A DNA stretch of 64,000 bases from Amycolatopsis benzoatilytica AK 16/65 (GCF_000383915.1 NZ_KB912942.1:4089795-4153794), one strand, 5' to 3'. Counted from the stretch's first letter, positions 24,935-36,040 are shown. The notes: generated by a model not told the origin, from the letters alone. Translations and numbers: made by a program.

Positions 24935-25900
24935 ATGTTCGCCGTATACGCGCAGGAACCCAATGCTGAGTCCCCGCTCGATTCGCTGATCGTCGGCGAG
25001 CGGCCGGAACCCGAGACGCCCGAGGGCTGGGTGCGGGTCAACGTCAAGGCCGCCAGCCTGAACATGCACGATCTGTGGACGTTGCGAGGTGTCGGCATCA
25101 AGGCCGAGCAGTTCCCGATGATCCTGGGCTGCGACGGAGCCGGCACCCTCGACGACGGCACCGAGGTCGTCCTGCACTCGGTGATCAACGCGCCGGGCTG
25201 GCAGGGCGACGACACGCTCGACCCGAAGCGGACCCTGCTGACCGAGAAGTACCAGGGCTCGTTCGCCGACCAGGTCGTGGTCCCGGCGCGCAATGCGGTG
25301 CCGAAGCCTGCCGGTCTGAGCTTCTCCGAGGCCGCGACGATGGGCACCGCCTGGCTCACCGCGTACCGGATGCTGTTCGTGAAGTCGGACCTGAGGCCCG
25401 GGCAGACGATGCTGGTCCAGGGCGCATCCGGCGGGGTGTCGACCGCGCTGATCGCGCTCGGCCGCGCCGCCGGCTTCCGGGTGTGGGTGACCGGGCGGAC
25501 CGAGGAGAAGCGCGCGCTGGCCGAGAGCGTCGGCGCGCACCAGGTGTTCGAGTCCGGCGCGCGGCTGCCCGAGCGGGTGGACGCGGTGTTCGAGACCGTC
25601 GGGAAGGCGACCTGGGGGCACACGCTCAAGTCGCTGAAGCCGGGCGGCATCGTGGTGGTCTCCGGGTCGACCAGCGGACCGGACCCGTCGGCCGACCTGC
25701 AGCGGGTGTTCTTCCTGCAGCTGCGGGTGGTCGGGTCGACGATGGGCACCCGCGACGAGCTGGCCGACCTGCTCGCCTACCTCGATCTGACCGGCATCAA
25801 GCCGCAGATCGGGCTCGAGCTCCCCCTCTCGGAGGCCCCCGCGGGATTCGCCGCGATGGCCAACGGCGACACCGCGGGCAAGATCGTCTTCACCCGCTGA
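24935..25900 (+). CDS. Zinc-independent MDR oxidoreductase (quinone reductase-like)
   Basis: A 321-residue medium-chain reductase. The GroES-like N-terminal domain contains NMHDLWTLRGVGIKAEQFPM and CDGAGTLDDG without zinc ligands. The nucleotide site is MLVQGASGGVSTALIALGRA (about residues 156-175). It probably reduces an enone or quinone with NADPH. It is divergent from the RNase operon with 60 bases between, and is monocistronic. The sequence differs enough from the reductase at 13681 that they are not recent duplicates. Confidence 0.88.
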   Translation: MFAVYAQEPNAESPLDSLIVGERPEPETPEGWVRVNVKAASLNMHDLWTLRGVGIKAEQFPMILGCDGAGTLDDGTEVVLHSVINAPGWQGDDTLDPKRTLLTEKYQGSFADQVVVPARNAVPKPAGLSFSEAATMGTAWLTAYRMLFVKSDLRPGQTMLVQGASGGVSTALIALGRAAGFRVWVTGRTEEKRALAESVGAHQVFESGARLPERVDAVFETVGKATWGHTLKSLKPGGIVVVSGSTSGPDPSADLQRVFFLQLRVVGSTMGTRDELADLLAYLDLTGIKPQIGLELPLSEAPAGFAAMANGDTAGKIVFTR

Positions 25901-26059
25901 CCCTCCGCACCGCGTTGGCCTGGGCTTTTTCTCTCGAAACGGCCCAGGGCAACGCTTTTACCCGCTGTCCGGTGAATCGTCAACGTCCGCTCTTTGCAAT
26001 CAGATAGTGACCACCCAAATTCCACCAGAAATCGACTTTGGTCGGCTAATCTGGAGAAC

Positions 26060-27085
26060 ATGACCGCGACGCAGCGGCCCGCACCCGCCGACCGGGTCGG
26101 CCGGCACCCCAGCGACCCGGACCCGGTCCGGGAGTCCTTCCGTCGTTTCGCCGGCGTGCGCACTCGAGTCCTTGAGGTCGGGCCGCCGGTCGCCGAAGCA
26201 CCCGCACCGAAGCGCACGCGCCGCAAGGGCGTGCAGCCGCGGGTGCCGCGGCTCGTGCTGCTGCACGGGTATTGCGACAGTGCCGACACGTGGCGTCCGG
26301 TACTCGACGAACTAGCCGCTGCCGGCGTCGCCGCGATCGCGGTGGACCTGCCCGGATTCGGCGATGCCCAGCCGCTGCGGCCCGGACCGATGCTGGAGCA
26401 GCTGGACGCCTTCGCCGCCGCGGTAGTGCGCGAACAGGCCGTGCTCGGCCCGGTCGTGCTGGCCGGCAACTCGCTCGGCGGCACGATGAGCCTGCGCGCG
26501 GCGCAGAACTCGCGGTTGCCGATCACCGGCGTGGTTTCGATCGCCGCGCCCGGCCTCGTCGACTCGTGGCTGGTCCGCACGGTCGGCCGCAACCCGTTGC
26601 CGTTACGGCTGTACGCGTCGCTGCCGTTGCCGGTGCCAGGGTTCCTGGTGCGCGCGGTGGCCGAGCAAGTCGTGCCGCGGATCCTGTACGCCGACTCGCG
26701 ATCCGCCGACGCCGGCCAGGTCAGCCGCTTCACCGGTCTCTTCCCGGACTACCGGGCCACCACGACCCGGCTCGACCAGGCCCGTCAGCTCGTCGCCGAA
26801 CTCGCCGACTGCTACCAGCTCGACCTGATCCAGGTCCCGCTGCTCGCCGTCGCGTGCGGGAAAGACAAGCTCGTCACGGCGGCGTCCGGGCGCAAACTGC
26901 ACACTTTGGTGCCGCACAGCAGGCTGGTCGTCCGCGAGGACTGGGGCCACTGCCCGCAGCTGGACGCTCCGCCCGAGGTCGCCGAACTCCTCACCTTCTT
27001 CACGGCGGGGGCCATTCGCTCGGGCAGCCGGCCGCAGCCGGCACCCACAGTCAGCTCCGCGGCGGAGGATTCCGCTACCGGGTGA
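26060..27085 (+). CDS. Alpha/beta hydrolase
   Basis: A 341-residue hydrolase of the alpha/beta fold. The oxyanion region is LVLLHGYCDSADTW, the nucleophile Ser is in the elbow AGNSLGGTMSLR, the acid Asp is in ACGKDKLVTAASG, and the base His is in REDWGHCPQLDAP. A disordered basic N-terminus (EAPAPKRTRRKGVQPRVPR) and a Ser/Pro-rich C-terminus flank the domain. The ATG at 26060 is preceded by a purine-rich GGAGAAC. Substrate is unknown; lipase/esterase or a hydrolase of a ring-cleavage product are equally possible. Confidence 0.88.
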   Translation: MTATQRPAPADRVGRHPSDPDPVRESFRRFAGVRTRVLEVGPPVAEAPAPKRTRRKGVQPRVPRLVLLHGYCDSADTWRPVLDELAAAGVAAIAVDLPGFGDAQPLRPGPMLEQLDAFAAAVVREQAVLGPVVLAGNSLGGTMSLRAAQNSRLPITGVVSIAAPGLVDSWLVRTVGRNPLPLRLYASLPLPVPGFLVRAVAEQVVPRILYADSRSADAGQVSRFTGLFPDYRATTTRLDQARQLVAELADCYQLDLIQVPLLAVACGKDKLVTAASGRKLHTLVPHSRLVVREDWGHCPQLDAPPEVAELLTFFTAGAIRSGSRPQPAPTVSSAAEDSATG

Positions 27086-27174
27086 CTTGTGCTGCCAATA
27101 TCGTCACATTCCGGAGTCGATGACAGACGGCGCTGAGCCCGGTACGGTGCGCTGCCAGGGCCCGGGACCCGGGT

Positions 27175-27196
27175 CCTCAGCACGAGCAGTCTGAGG
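27175..27196 (+). promoter_or_regulatory. Hairpin overlapping the ribosome-binding site of the APC permease gene
   Basis: CCTCAG (27175-27180) is complementary to CTGAGG (27191-27196), with a 10-base loop. The 3' arm includes the start of the GAGGAG ribosome site (27193-27198), 6 bases before the ATG. Pairing would hide the ribosome site. It could be chance in a GC-rich leader. Confidence 0.35.
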
Positions 27197-27204
27197 AGAC
27201 ATCG

Positions 27205-28713
27205 ATGTCAGCTCCGCGCAGCCCGAACCTGGGCTCCGGGTCCGGGATTTTCCGGCGGAAGCCGATCGAAACCATCGAACAGGCGAGCGGGACCGGCCTG
27301 GAGCGCACGCTCGGCCTGCGGCAGCTGACCGCGATCGGCGTCGGCGGCATCATCGGCGCCGGCATCTTCTCCCTCGCCGGCGCGGTCGCGAACAAGACCG
27401 CCGGACCGGCCGTGCTGATCTCGTTCCTGATCGCGGGTGTCGCCAGCGCCGCGGCCGCGTTCTCCTACGCCGAGTTCGCCGGACTGATCCCGCGCGCCGG
27501 CTCGGCCTACACCTACGGCTACGCGGTGCTCGGCGAGGTCGTCGGCTGGTTCATCGGCTGGGACCTGCTGCTGGAATACACCGCGATCGTGTCCGTGGTG
27601 GCCATCGGCATCTCCGGGTACTTCAACGACCTGCTGGGCTTCCTGCACGTCTCGCTGCCGGACTGGATGGCCGGCGCGCCCGGCACCGAACCGGCCGGCG
27701 TCGCGGCGGGGTCGTACAAGGTCAACCTGTTCGCGGTCCTGCTCTGCCTGCTGATCGCCTTCATCCTGAACCAGGGCATGAAAAACGCGGCGCGATTCGA
27801 GACGCTGCTGGTGTATCTGAAGGTCGGCCTGGTCCTGCTGGTCATCGTGGTCGGCGCGTTCCACATCCAGAGCGGCAACTACAGCAACTTCTTCCCGTTC
27901 GGCCTGAGCGGCGCGTTCACCGGGGCGGCGACGGTGTTCTTCGCGGTGTTCGGCTACGACGCGATGTCGACCGCGGCCGAGGAGTCGACGGACTCCCAGA
28001 AGCACATGCCGAAGGCGATCATCTACTCGCTGGCGATCTCGATGGTGCTGTACGTGCTGGCCTGTCTGGTGCTGACCGGCATGGTGAAGTACACCGACAT
28101 CAACCCGGAAGCCGCGTTCTCGAGCGCGTTCGCGAAGGTCGGTCTCGGCTGGCTCGGCGCGATCATCGCGGTGGGCGCGATCATCGGCATCCTGACGGTG
28201 CTGTTCACCTTCCTGATGGGGGCCACCCGGGTCGGCTACTCGATGAGCCGCGACGGCCTGCTCCCGAAGTGGTTCTCGAAGACCCACCCGGTCCGCAAGG
28301 TGCCCTCGCGGATCACCTGGATCCTGGGCGCGGCGTCCGCGCTGATCGCCGGCGTGCTGCCGATCGGGGAAGCCGCGGAGCTGACCAACATCGGCATCCT
28401 GCTGGCCTTCGTGGTGGTGTGCGTCGCGGTGATCGTGCTGCGCTACAAGCGCCCCGACCTGCCGCGCACGTTCCGCACGCCCGGCATGCCGGTGGTGCCG
28501 ATCATCGGGGTGATCTTCTCGGTCTGGCTGATCACGTTCCTGCAGCCGGAGACCTGGCTGCGCTTCGCGATCTGGTTCGTCATCGGGATGGCGATCTACT
28601 TCTCCTACAGCAAACGCCACTCCGCGATGGAACGCGGGTCGGCCGCGAACCTGGAGAAGGGCGGGGATCCGGCGGACGGGAACCAGGACGGTCTCAAGTC
28701 CACTTCGGACTGA
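27205..28713 (+). CDS. APC-family amino acid permease (cationic amino acid type)
   Basis: A 502-residue permease with about 12-13 membrane segments. The first segment has the APC signature GVGGIIGAGIFSLAG, followed by SYAEFAGLIPRAGSAYTYGY and GWDLLLEYTAI; all are typical of the CAT/YfnA group that imports basic or branched amino acids. The C-terminus is hydrophilic. It is monocistronic and is preceded by a hairpin that could mask its ribosome site. The amino acid carried cannot be read from the sequence. Confidence 0.92.
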   Translation: MSAPRSPNLGSGSGIFRRKPIETIEQASGTGLERTLGLRQLTAIGVGGIIGAGIFSLAGAVANKTAGPAVLISFLIAGVASAAAAFSYAEFAGLIPRAGSAYTYGYAVLGEVVGWFIGWDLLLEYTAIVSVVAIGISGYFNDLLGFLHVSLPDWMAGAPGTEPAGVAAGSYKVNLFAVLLCLLIAFILNQGMKNAARFETLLVYLKVGLVLLVIVVGAFHIQSGNYSNFFPFGLSGAFTGAATVFFAVFGYDAMSTAAEESTDSQKHMPKAIIYSLAISMVLYVLACLVLTGMVKYTDINPEAAFSSAFAKVGLGWLGAIIAVGAIIGILTVLFTFLMGATRVGYSMSRDGLLPKWFSKTHPVRKVPSRITWILGAASALIAGVLPIGEAAELTNIGILLAFVVVCVAVIVLRYKRPDLPRTFRTPGMPVVPIIGVIFSVWLITFLQPETWLRFAIWFVIGMAIYFSYSKRHSAMERGSAANLEKGGDPADGNQDGLKSTSD

Positions 28714-28873
28714 CCCGGCGCCGGCCGGGGCCGATTCGGCGAGGTTCTTCGGCGGGGGACGCACTGGCGCGTCCCCCGCTTCGGCCTCCTGCGTCTGCAC
28801 CGCGACCGGCACCCGGTTTCCCTCGCGCCGGCAACCGGAAATGCCGCGGGCCGCCTTGGCGTTGCACCCGGAC

Positions 28874-29320
28874 ATGACGGCAGATCTCGAGCAGCTCCGC
28901 GTGCTGACCGTGGAGGAAAACGGCCTCGCCACCGTGGCCACCACCCGCGCCGACGGCACCGTGCACGCCTCGGTGGTGAACGCGGGCGTCCTGGCCGACC
29001 CGGTGTCCGGCAAGCCGAGCGTAGGTTTCGTCGCCATCGGAGGGGCGCACAAGCTCGCCCTGCTGCGCCGCAACGGCCATGCGACAGTGACGTTTCGCCG
29101 CGGCTGGCGATGGCTGTCGGTGACCGGCCCGGTCCGCGTGATCGGCCCGGACGACGCCGATCCGGGATTCCCCGCCGACGGCCTGCCGCCGCTGCTGCGC
29201 GACGTCTTCCGCGCCGCCACCGGAACCCACGACGACTGGGCCGAGTACGACCGCGTGATGGCCGCCGAACGCCGCGCCGCGGTTTTCGTGGAGATCGGCC
29301 GGATCATCGGGAACGGCTGA
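28874..29320 (+). CDS. PPOX-class F420-dependent / pyridoxamine oxidase-fold protein
   Basis: A 148-residue split-barrel flavin or deazaflavin protein. The early pattern ENGLATVATTRADGTVHASVV, then FVAIGGAHKLALLRRNGHA and VTGPVRVIGPDDAD, is that of the actinobacterial F420-dependent family (TIGR03618-like) rather than true PdxH. It probably reduces a xenobiotic-like or secondary metabolite substrate, or binds F420. ATG 28874 is preferred to an upstream in-frame ATG at 28841 because the domain starts right after it. It is in the same direction as the permease but 160 bases away. Confidence 0.82.
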   Translation: MTADLEQLRVLTVEENGLATVATTRADGTVHASVVNAGVLADPVSGKPSVGFVAIGGAHKLALLRRNGHATVTFRRGWRWLSVTGPVRVIGPDDADPGFPADGLPPLLRDVFRAATGTHDDWAEYDRVMAAERRAAVFVEIGRIIGNG

Positions 29321-29341
29321 CCGGCGCCCGCCCCTGGCTGA

Positions 29342-29908
29342 TCAGCTCCGGCCGACGAGGGCCGCGGGCACCACTCGGACCGGGAACGGCCGCTGCGCCT
29401 CGAATGCCTGCGCACCCGCAGCCTTGGCGACCTGCTGGTAGCGGCCGTCGCCGTCCAGTTCGAACACCGTCAATTCCGGACCGTCCGGGTCGATCACCCA
29501 GTAGCTCGGGACGCCCAGCCGCTCGTAGGTCGCCTTCTTGGTGTTCAGGTCGTGAATGGTCGTGCTCGGCGACAACACCTCGACCGCGAGGACCGGTGGA
29601 GCCGGAAGGTCCTTCTCGGTGAAGTCCTCGCTCCACCCCACCAGCACGTCCGGCTGAAGTTCCAGCTTGTCGCCGATGTGCACCGCGAACGGGGCGCCGA
29701 GCACATCGAACTCTGGCGGGCATGCCGACTCGAGCACGTGATAAAGCCGGTACCCGATCTTCTGGTGGCGGTATCCCGGTGCCGGAGTCACGACCAGCAC
29801 CCCGTCGATGAGCTCGTGACGTCGGCCATCCTGCGGCATCCCATCGAGGTCGTGCACCGTCATAGGAGCCGACCCGGGCGGGTACTCGATGTCCGTCATG
29901 ACTGTCAT
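29342..29908 (-). CDS. Uma2-family endonuclease-fold protein
   Basis: A 188-residue protein of the Uma2 (DUF820) family, a PD-(D/E)XK nuclease fold common in actinobacteria and cyanobacteria. The conserved elements are RRHELIDGVLVVTPAPG, LQPDVLVGW, LAVEVLSPSTT and KKATYERLGVPSYWVIDPD, which supply the Glu, Asp, Glu and Lys of the nuclease site. The ATG at 29908 has AAAGGAG in front. These genes are often mobile and solitary; no partner toxin or transposase is seen here. The biological role of the family is poorly known. Confidence 0.9.
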   Translation of the reverse strand: MTVMTDIEYPPGSAPMTVHDLDGMPQDGRRHELIDGVLVVTPAPGYRHQKIGYRLYHVLESACPPEFDVLGAPFAVHIGDKLELQPDVLVGWSEDFTEKDLPAPPVLAVEVLSPSTTIHDLNTKKATYERLGVPSYWVIDPDGPELTVFELDGDGRYQQVAKAAGAQAFEAQRPFPVRVVPAALVGRS

Positions 29909-29963
29909 GGTGCTCTCCTTTCGCTGTTCGCACCAGAGAGTCCCCGTCCGCATTTGCCGACAC

Positions 29964-30004
29964 CAAAAGAAAACGGCGGCTCCGAGAACCCGGAACCGCC
30001 GTTC
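29964..30004 (-). terminator. Rho-independent terminator of lepA
   Basis: On the minus strand, AACGGCGGTTCC pairs with GGAGCCGCCGTT and is followed by TTCTTTT. The hairpin starts 18 bases past the lepA stop. It is a classic intrinsic terminator and separates lepA from the Uma2 gene. Confidence 0.85.
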
Positions 30005-30021
30005 ACCCCAATGGGCAACCG

Positions 30022-31872
<1,851 letters not shown>

Positions 31873-31988
31873 TCGGGCTGTCCTCAGGATGGTGGGGGAT
31901 GTCCGTACCCCATCGTCCCATGGACCTCCGGGTGCGAGTGGGGGTCATCCCCGATGCGCCCCCGCGCGTCTCGTGATGACCTCGAAGT

Positions 31989-32600
31989 ATGAGCACCGCA
32001 CCCTCCCCTTCGCCCGGCCCCGGCGTCCTCGATGCCGCGTTCGACCGGGTCTTCGGACACCCCAGCGGCCTGCTGGGCAGGCTCGGCGGCAAGCTGATGG
32101 CGGTCAGCAACGCCGGCACCGAACACCGCGTGGTCGACCTCGCCCGCCTCGAACCCGACGAGACCGTCCTGGTCGTCGGTCCCGGTCCCGGCATCGGCCT
32201 GGACGCGGCCGCCAGGCTCGCCGGCGAAGTGATCGGCGTCGAGCCTTCCCCCGAGATGCGCAGCCTGTGCACGGACCGCTGCGGCGACCGCGCTGAGGTG
32301 CGTGCGGGCAGCGCCGCGCGGACCGGCGCCGAGGACGCGTCTGTCGACGTCGTGCTGACCGTCAACAACGTCCAGCTGTGGGACGACCGGCCGGCCGGCT
32401 TCGCCGAGCTGTTCCGGGTGCTGCGGCCAGGCGGACGGCTGCTGCTGTCGGCGCACGAGAAATGGCTGCCGGTCACCCGGCACGAGCTTGCCGACGAAGC
32501 CGCCGCGGCCGGGTTCACGGACCTGCAGACCTGGACTTGGGACCCGCCCGGGTTCGCCCCGCTGGCCGCCCAGCTGCGCGCGGTGAAGCCGGCGGCTTAG
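31989..32600 (+). CDS. Class I SAM-dependent methyltransferase
   Basis: A 203-residue methyltransferase of the small UbiE-like type. The SAM-binding motif I is VLVVGPGPGIGLDAAARLAG, the acidic residue of motif II is in VIGVEPSPEM, and the later motif is LFRVLRPGGRLLLSAHEKW. It lacks an N-terminal targeting signal. Its final bases overlap the end of the convergent VOC gene by 4 bases. The methyl acceptor is not predictable. Confidence 0.87.
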   Translation: MSTAPSPSPGPGVLDAAFDRVFGHPSGLLGRLGGKLMAVSNAGTEHRVVDLARLEPDETVLVVGPGPGIGLDAAARLAGEVIGVEPSPEMRSLCTDRCGDRAEVRAGSAARTGAEDASVDVVLTVNNVQLWDDRPAGFAELFRVLRPGGRLLLSAHEKWLPVTRHELADEAAAAGFTDLQTWTWDPPGFAPLAAQLRAVKPAA

Positions 32601-32971
32601 CGCTGGTCGCGGCGCAACGGGTGGTCTTCCGGGACCTCGACGAGGACGATCCGCAGCCCGTCCGGGTCGGCGATCCACGCCTCGTCGGTGCCCCACGGCT
32701 CGCGCACCGGCTCTCGCACCGGTTCGACGCCGCGGCCGGCCAGTTCGGCCAGCGTCGCCCGCAGGTCGCGGACCTGCAGGAACAAGTTGACGTCCGGGCC
32801 CGGTCCCGCCTCGCCCGCTCCGACTACCTCGATCGATCCTCCGCCGGCGAAGAACCGCGTGCCGCCCGGGAACTCGCGCTCGATCGCGAGGCCGAGCTTG
32901 TCGCGGTAGAACGCGGTGGACACCTCGTGGTCGCGAGGGTGGATCAGCACCCGGCTGCTCAGTACGTCCAT
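32597..32971 (-). CDS. VOC (glyoxalase/bleomycin resistance) family protein
   Basis: A 124-residue vicinal-oxygen-chelate protein. The two babab half-folds are visible as SSRVLIHPRDHEVSTAFYRD and VNLFLQVRDLRATLAELAGR, ending WIADPDGLRIVLVE. Metal ligands would be His or Glu at the strand ends (LIHPRD and RIVLVE). ATG 32971 is preferred, with CAGGAG ahead, over an upstream in-frame ATG. It is likely co-transcribed with the DMT transporter gene 28 bases upstream. Function could be enzyme or drug-binding protein. Confidence 0.86.
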   Translation of the reverse strand: MDVLSSRVLIHPRDHEVSTAFYRDKLGLAIEREFPGGTRFFAGGGSIEVVGAGEAGPGPDVNLFLQVRDLRATLAELAGRGVEPVREPVREPWGTDEAWIADPDGLRIVLVEVPEDHPLRRDQR

Positions 32972-32999
32972 AGGCTCCTGCCTACCCGAGGCGCTCCGC

Positions 33000-33863
33000 T
33001 CAGGCGAGCGCAATCGCCGCGATCCCGGCCAGGACGACGACCGACCCGGCGAGCCGGCGGACCGCGTTGCGCTCGCGGAGCACGAGCCAGGCGGCCACCC
33101 CGCCGAACACGATCGACAGCTCCCGGGCCGGCGCCACCAGGCTGACCGGTGCGATCTGCAGCGCGTACAGGACCAGCAGATAGCCGGCCGGCGAGGCGAG
33201 CCCGACGATCAGCACCTCGCGCCGGTGATCGCGCCACAGCCGCTCGACCTCGAAGCGGCCGCGCACGGCGGCCGGTGCGAGCAGGATGCTCTGCCCCAGC
33301 GCACCGCCGCCGAAGTAGACCAGCGGCGGGACGCCCAGCGTGGTGACCGAGTGCGCGTCCCAGAGCGTGTAGCCCGCGATGGCCGCTCCGGTGAGGACGC
33401 CGTAGAACACCCCGGCCCGGCGCGCGCGGGAGTCGCCGGCGCCGCCGCCGAGACTGATCACCAGGACGCCCGACACGACGAGGAACGCGCCGGCCAACCC
33501 GAGAACCCCGGGCCGTTCGTGCAGCAGGAGGACGGCCACGAGCACCGACAGGAGCGGTCCGGTGCCGCGGGCGAGCGGATAGACCACTGAAAGGTCGCCG
33601 ACTTCGTAGCCGCGCTGCAGGACGATCCCGTACAGCACGTGCATGATCGCGGTGGCCGCCGCGGCGAACAGCCAGCTCCATTGCGGCCGCTCCGGTTCGA
33701 CAGCCAGCGCGACCCCGACTGCCGGGAGCATCGCCACGGCCGAGACGGTGTAATAGAGCCAGACGAACCGCGGACCGCCGCCGGAAACTCGTTTGGCGGC
33801 GAGGTTCCATCCGGCGTGGACGACCGCGGCGACGAGAACCATGGCCAGGGCACTGGAGTTCAC
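33000..33863 (-). CDS. EamA/DMT-superfamily transporter
   Basis: A 287-residue inner-membrane protein with about ten hydrophobic segments arranged as two EamA repeats. The first has HAGWNLAAKR and DLSVVYPLARGTGPLLSVL; the second has PVSLVAPARELSIVFGGVAA followed by WLVLRER. It probably exports a metabolite. It is the first gene of a two-gene unit with the VOC protein. The substrate is unknown. Confidence 0.9.
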   Translation of the reverse strand: MNSSALAMVLVAAVVHAGWNLAAKRVSGGGPRFVWLYYTVSAVAMLPAVGVALAVEPERPQWSWLFAAAATAIMHVLYGIVLQRGYEVGDLSVVYPLARGTGPLLSVLVAVLLLHERPGVLGLAGAFLVVSGVLVISLGGGAGDSRARRAGVFYGVLTGAAIAGYTLWDAHSVTTLGVPPLVYFGGGALGQSILLAPAAVRGRFEVERLWRDHRREVLIVGLASPAGYLLVLYALQIAPVSLVAPARELSIVFGGVAAWLVLRERNAVRRLAGSVVVLAGIAAIALA

Positions 33864-34359
33864 GGGACCCTTTCAGGACTTCGGCGCACGCTGAAGACCG
33901 GGTCCTCCAGGCTTTTGTCCCGTCAGATGAACGGCAGGACACGGTGCCCCGCCGACGGTGCCGCTCGGACCAGTCCCGCCGGCCCTGGTTGTGGGCGGAG
34001 GCCCGGCTTCGGGCCTGCGGGCCGGCGACGGAACCCTAGGCACTATCGCGGTCCACGGTAGCGGAGGCCGGCAGGTGCCGCCGAAGGCTTTCCGGCGGGA
34101 CGTTTCGGGAAGGCTCGGTTCGGGGCACCGGCGGGGCAGAGCGTCCCGGGGGTGCCGGCGGGGCAGAGCACGGCTTCCGGGCGGGCCCGCCTCGGCACCT
34201 GCGCGGGGCCCTCGCCGACGCTGCGAGCAGGACTGTTAAGATTTTCGACTGTTGCCGTGCGGCATTCCGTCAAGGAGGAAACCCGGCTGCCCGTCAGGGC
34301 CGGTCCGGTGCCAAACGAACGCGGCAGCGACCTTCACCGAGTGAAAGAGGAACGCCTCC
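33864..34359. other. Intergenic region upstream of rpsT
   Basis: Almost 500 bases with no supported gene. It contains a short direct repeat of CCGGCGGGGCAGAGC (around 34128 and 34158) and an AT-richer patch with TAAGAT at 34237-34242 that could be a -10 element for rpsT, giving a leader of about 110 bases. AAGGAGGAAAC at about 34273 is not followed by a start codon at normal spacing. Confidence 0.4.
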
Positions 34360-34620
34360 ATGGCTAACATCAAGTCGCAGGTCAAGCGCATCACCACGAA
34401 CGAGAAGGCGCGGCAGCGCAACCTGGCGATCCGGTCCTCGGTGAAGACCGCGATCCGCAAGTTCCGCGAGGCCGCCGAAGCCGGTGACAAGGACAAGGCC
34501 CTCGAGCTCCAGCGCGACGCCGCTCGCAAGCTGGACAAGGCCGTCACCAAGGGCGTCCTCCACGCCAACCAGGCCGCGAACAAGAAGTCGGCTCTCGCGA
34601 AGCGCGCGAACCAGCTCTGA
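34360..34620 (+). CDS. rpsT: 30S ribosomal protein S20
   Basis: An 86-residue primary 16S rRNA-binding protein, almost wholly helical and very basic. It opens [20 protein letters not shown] and ends [12 protein letters not shown], both highly conserved. Length is standard. It is a single gene between the DMT transporter and holA, as in mycobacteria, and is followed by an intrinsic terminator. Confidence 0.98.
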   Translation: MANIKSQVKRITTNEKARQRNLAIRSSVKTAIRKFREAAEAGDKDKALELQRDAARKLDKAVTKGVLHANQAANKKSALAKRANQL

Positions 34621-34635
34621 TCGCTGTCTCTTCGG

Positions 34636-34668
34636 AAGGCCCGGCGGCTTCGGCTGCCGGGCCTTTTC
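34636..34668 (+). terminator. Rho-independent terminator of rpsT
   Basis: GGCCCGGC-G-GC, loop TTCG, GC-T-GCCGGGCC, then TTTTCC. The hairpin begins 17 bases after the rpsT stop. The UUCG tetraloop and T-run make it a strong intrinsic terminator. Confidence 0.88.
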
Positions 34669-34935
34669 CGTGTCTTGGCCAACCGCGGCGGCCGGGGCGT
34701 CAGCGGGAATTCGGTGCCAGGCAGCGGATTCCGCCGCCTCTATTTCGGGCACGGCAGCCGGACCAGCCCGCGGGACGGCCAACCCGCTGTCAGGCCAACG
34801 GCTGTCCTCCCGGCGAACCTCGACAGCCACGCTGGGGACGTCAAGCCCCGCCGGGCAGGCGGCCCCACTCCCCTCCCCGGACGGCCGACCCTGGCAGTTC
34901 TGTACGCGGAGCGTGCAGCCCCGGCCGCGGCAGGA

Positions 34936-35907
34936 TCAGCGGTCGCCCTTGGCCGCGACCACGTCCAGCACCGCCCGCTGCAGTGCGTAGTTCGAGTCCG
35001 CCGCCGCGCCCTTCACGTCCGCGTTGAGCCGCGCCACGATGCGCATCGCCTCGGCAAGGCCGTCCGCGCCCCAGCCGCGCGACTGGCCCTGCGCCTTCCG
35101 GATCTTCCACGGCGGCATTCCCAGCTCGCCCGCCATCTGGTTCGGATTGCCGCGTCCGGCGGCGGAAACCCGGGCGATCGTGCGGACCGCGTCGGCGAGC
35201 GCGTCGGCCACCAGCACGTGCGGAACGCCTAGTTGCATCGCCCAGCGCAGTGATTCCAGCGCCGCCGCCCGGTCGCCCGCCACGGCCTTTTCGGCGACCG
35301 CGAAGCCGGTCACGTCGGCGCGGCCGGTGTGGTAGCGGCGGACCGCCTGCTCGTCGATCGCTCCCCCGGTGTCGGCCACCAGCTGGGTCGCCGCCGACGA
35401 GAGTTCGCGCAGGTCGGAGCCGACCGAATCGAGCAGGGCCAGCAGCCCCGCTCCGTCGATCTTGCCGCCCGCCCGGCGCACCTCGTTGCGGACGAACGCC
35501 TCGCGCTCGGCCGGCTTGGTGAGCTTCGGGCACTCGGTGATCTCCGCGCCGGACTTTTTCAGTGCGCCCGGCAAGGCTTTCGCCGCTTTGCTGCGCCCGC
35601 CGCCGCTGTGCACGACCACCAGGACGATGCCCTCGGCCGGCGCCTTGAGGTAGGCCAGCACCGCGTCGGACAGCTCCTGCGAGATGTCCTGCGCCGACTC
35701 GAGCACGATCACGCGCCCCTCGGCGAACAGCGACGGGCTCACCAGCTCGGCCAGCAGCGGCGGTGTGAGATCGGACACCCGCATCCGCGTGAGGTCGGCC
35801 GTCGGGTCCGCTGCCTTCGCCGCGTCGAGCGCGGCGCGCACGGCCCGTTCGATGAGCAGTTCTTCCTCGCCCGTGACGAGGTGCAGCGGCGCGGGTGCGG
35901 TGGTCAC
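34936..35907 (-). CDS. holA: DNA polymerase III delta subunit
   Basis: The clamp-loader subunit that opens the beta sliding clamp, 323 residues. The N-terminal AAA+-like domain starts LHLVTGEEELLIERAVRAAL and has FAEGRVIVLESAQDIS, the clamp-contact region typical of HolA. The C-terminal collar domain includes GNPNQMAGELGMPPWKIRKA, strongly conserved in actinobacteria. It starts with GTG. In mycobacteria the same gene lies next to rpsT and comEA/comEC, as here. It is convergent with rpsT. Confidence 0.94.
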   Translation of the reverse strand: MTTAPAPLHLVTGEEELLIERAVRAALDAAKAADPTADLTRMRVSDLTPPLLAELVSPSLFAEGRVIVLESAQDISQELSDAVLAYLKAPAEGIVLVVVHSGGGRSKAAKALPGALKKSGAEITECPKLTKPAEREAFVRNEVRRAGGKIDGAGLLALLDSVGSDLRELSSAATQLVADTGGAIDEQAVRRYHTGRADVTGFAVAEKAVAGDRAAALESLRWAMQLGVPHVLVADALADAVRTIARVSAAGRGNPNQMAGELGMPPWKIRKAQGQSRGWGADGLAEAMRIVARLNADVKGAAADSNYALQRAVLDVVAAKGDR

Positions 35908-36040
35908 CCGGCCATCCTCTCACCCGGCCGCCGGTCCGCCCGCCCCGGTGATGTGGGCCGCCTCCATGGCACGAGCCGATCACCATGTCGTACGGTGTAC
36001 CCGAGGACGCGCCCGGCGGGCGCTCCGACAATCGAATACC

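Noticed and set aside
27208..29415. 735-codon minus-strand open frame opposite the APC permease
   Set aside because: The permease frame has normal membrane-protein sequence and motifs; the antisense frame has none.
34128..34175. Short direct repeat CCGGCGGGGCAGAGC upstream of rpsT
   Set aside because: Two copies only, in a GC-rich region; no symmetry and no start codon nearby, so not called as a regulatory site.
34043..34273. Small minus-strand open frame upstream of rpsT
   Set aside because: Pro/Arg/Ala-rich, no ribosome site and no similarity to a known family; probably chance.
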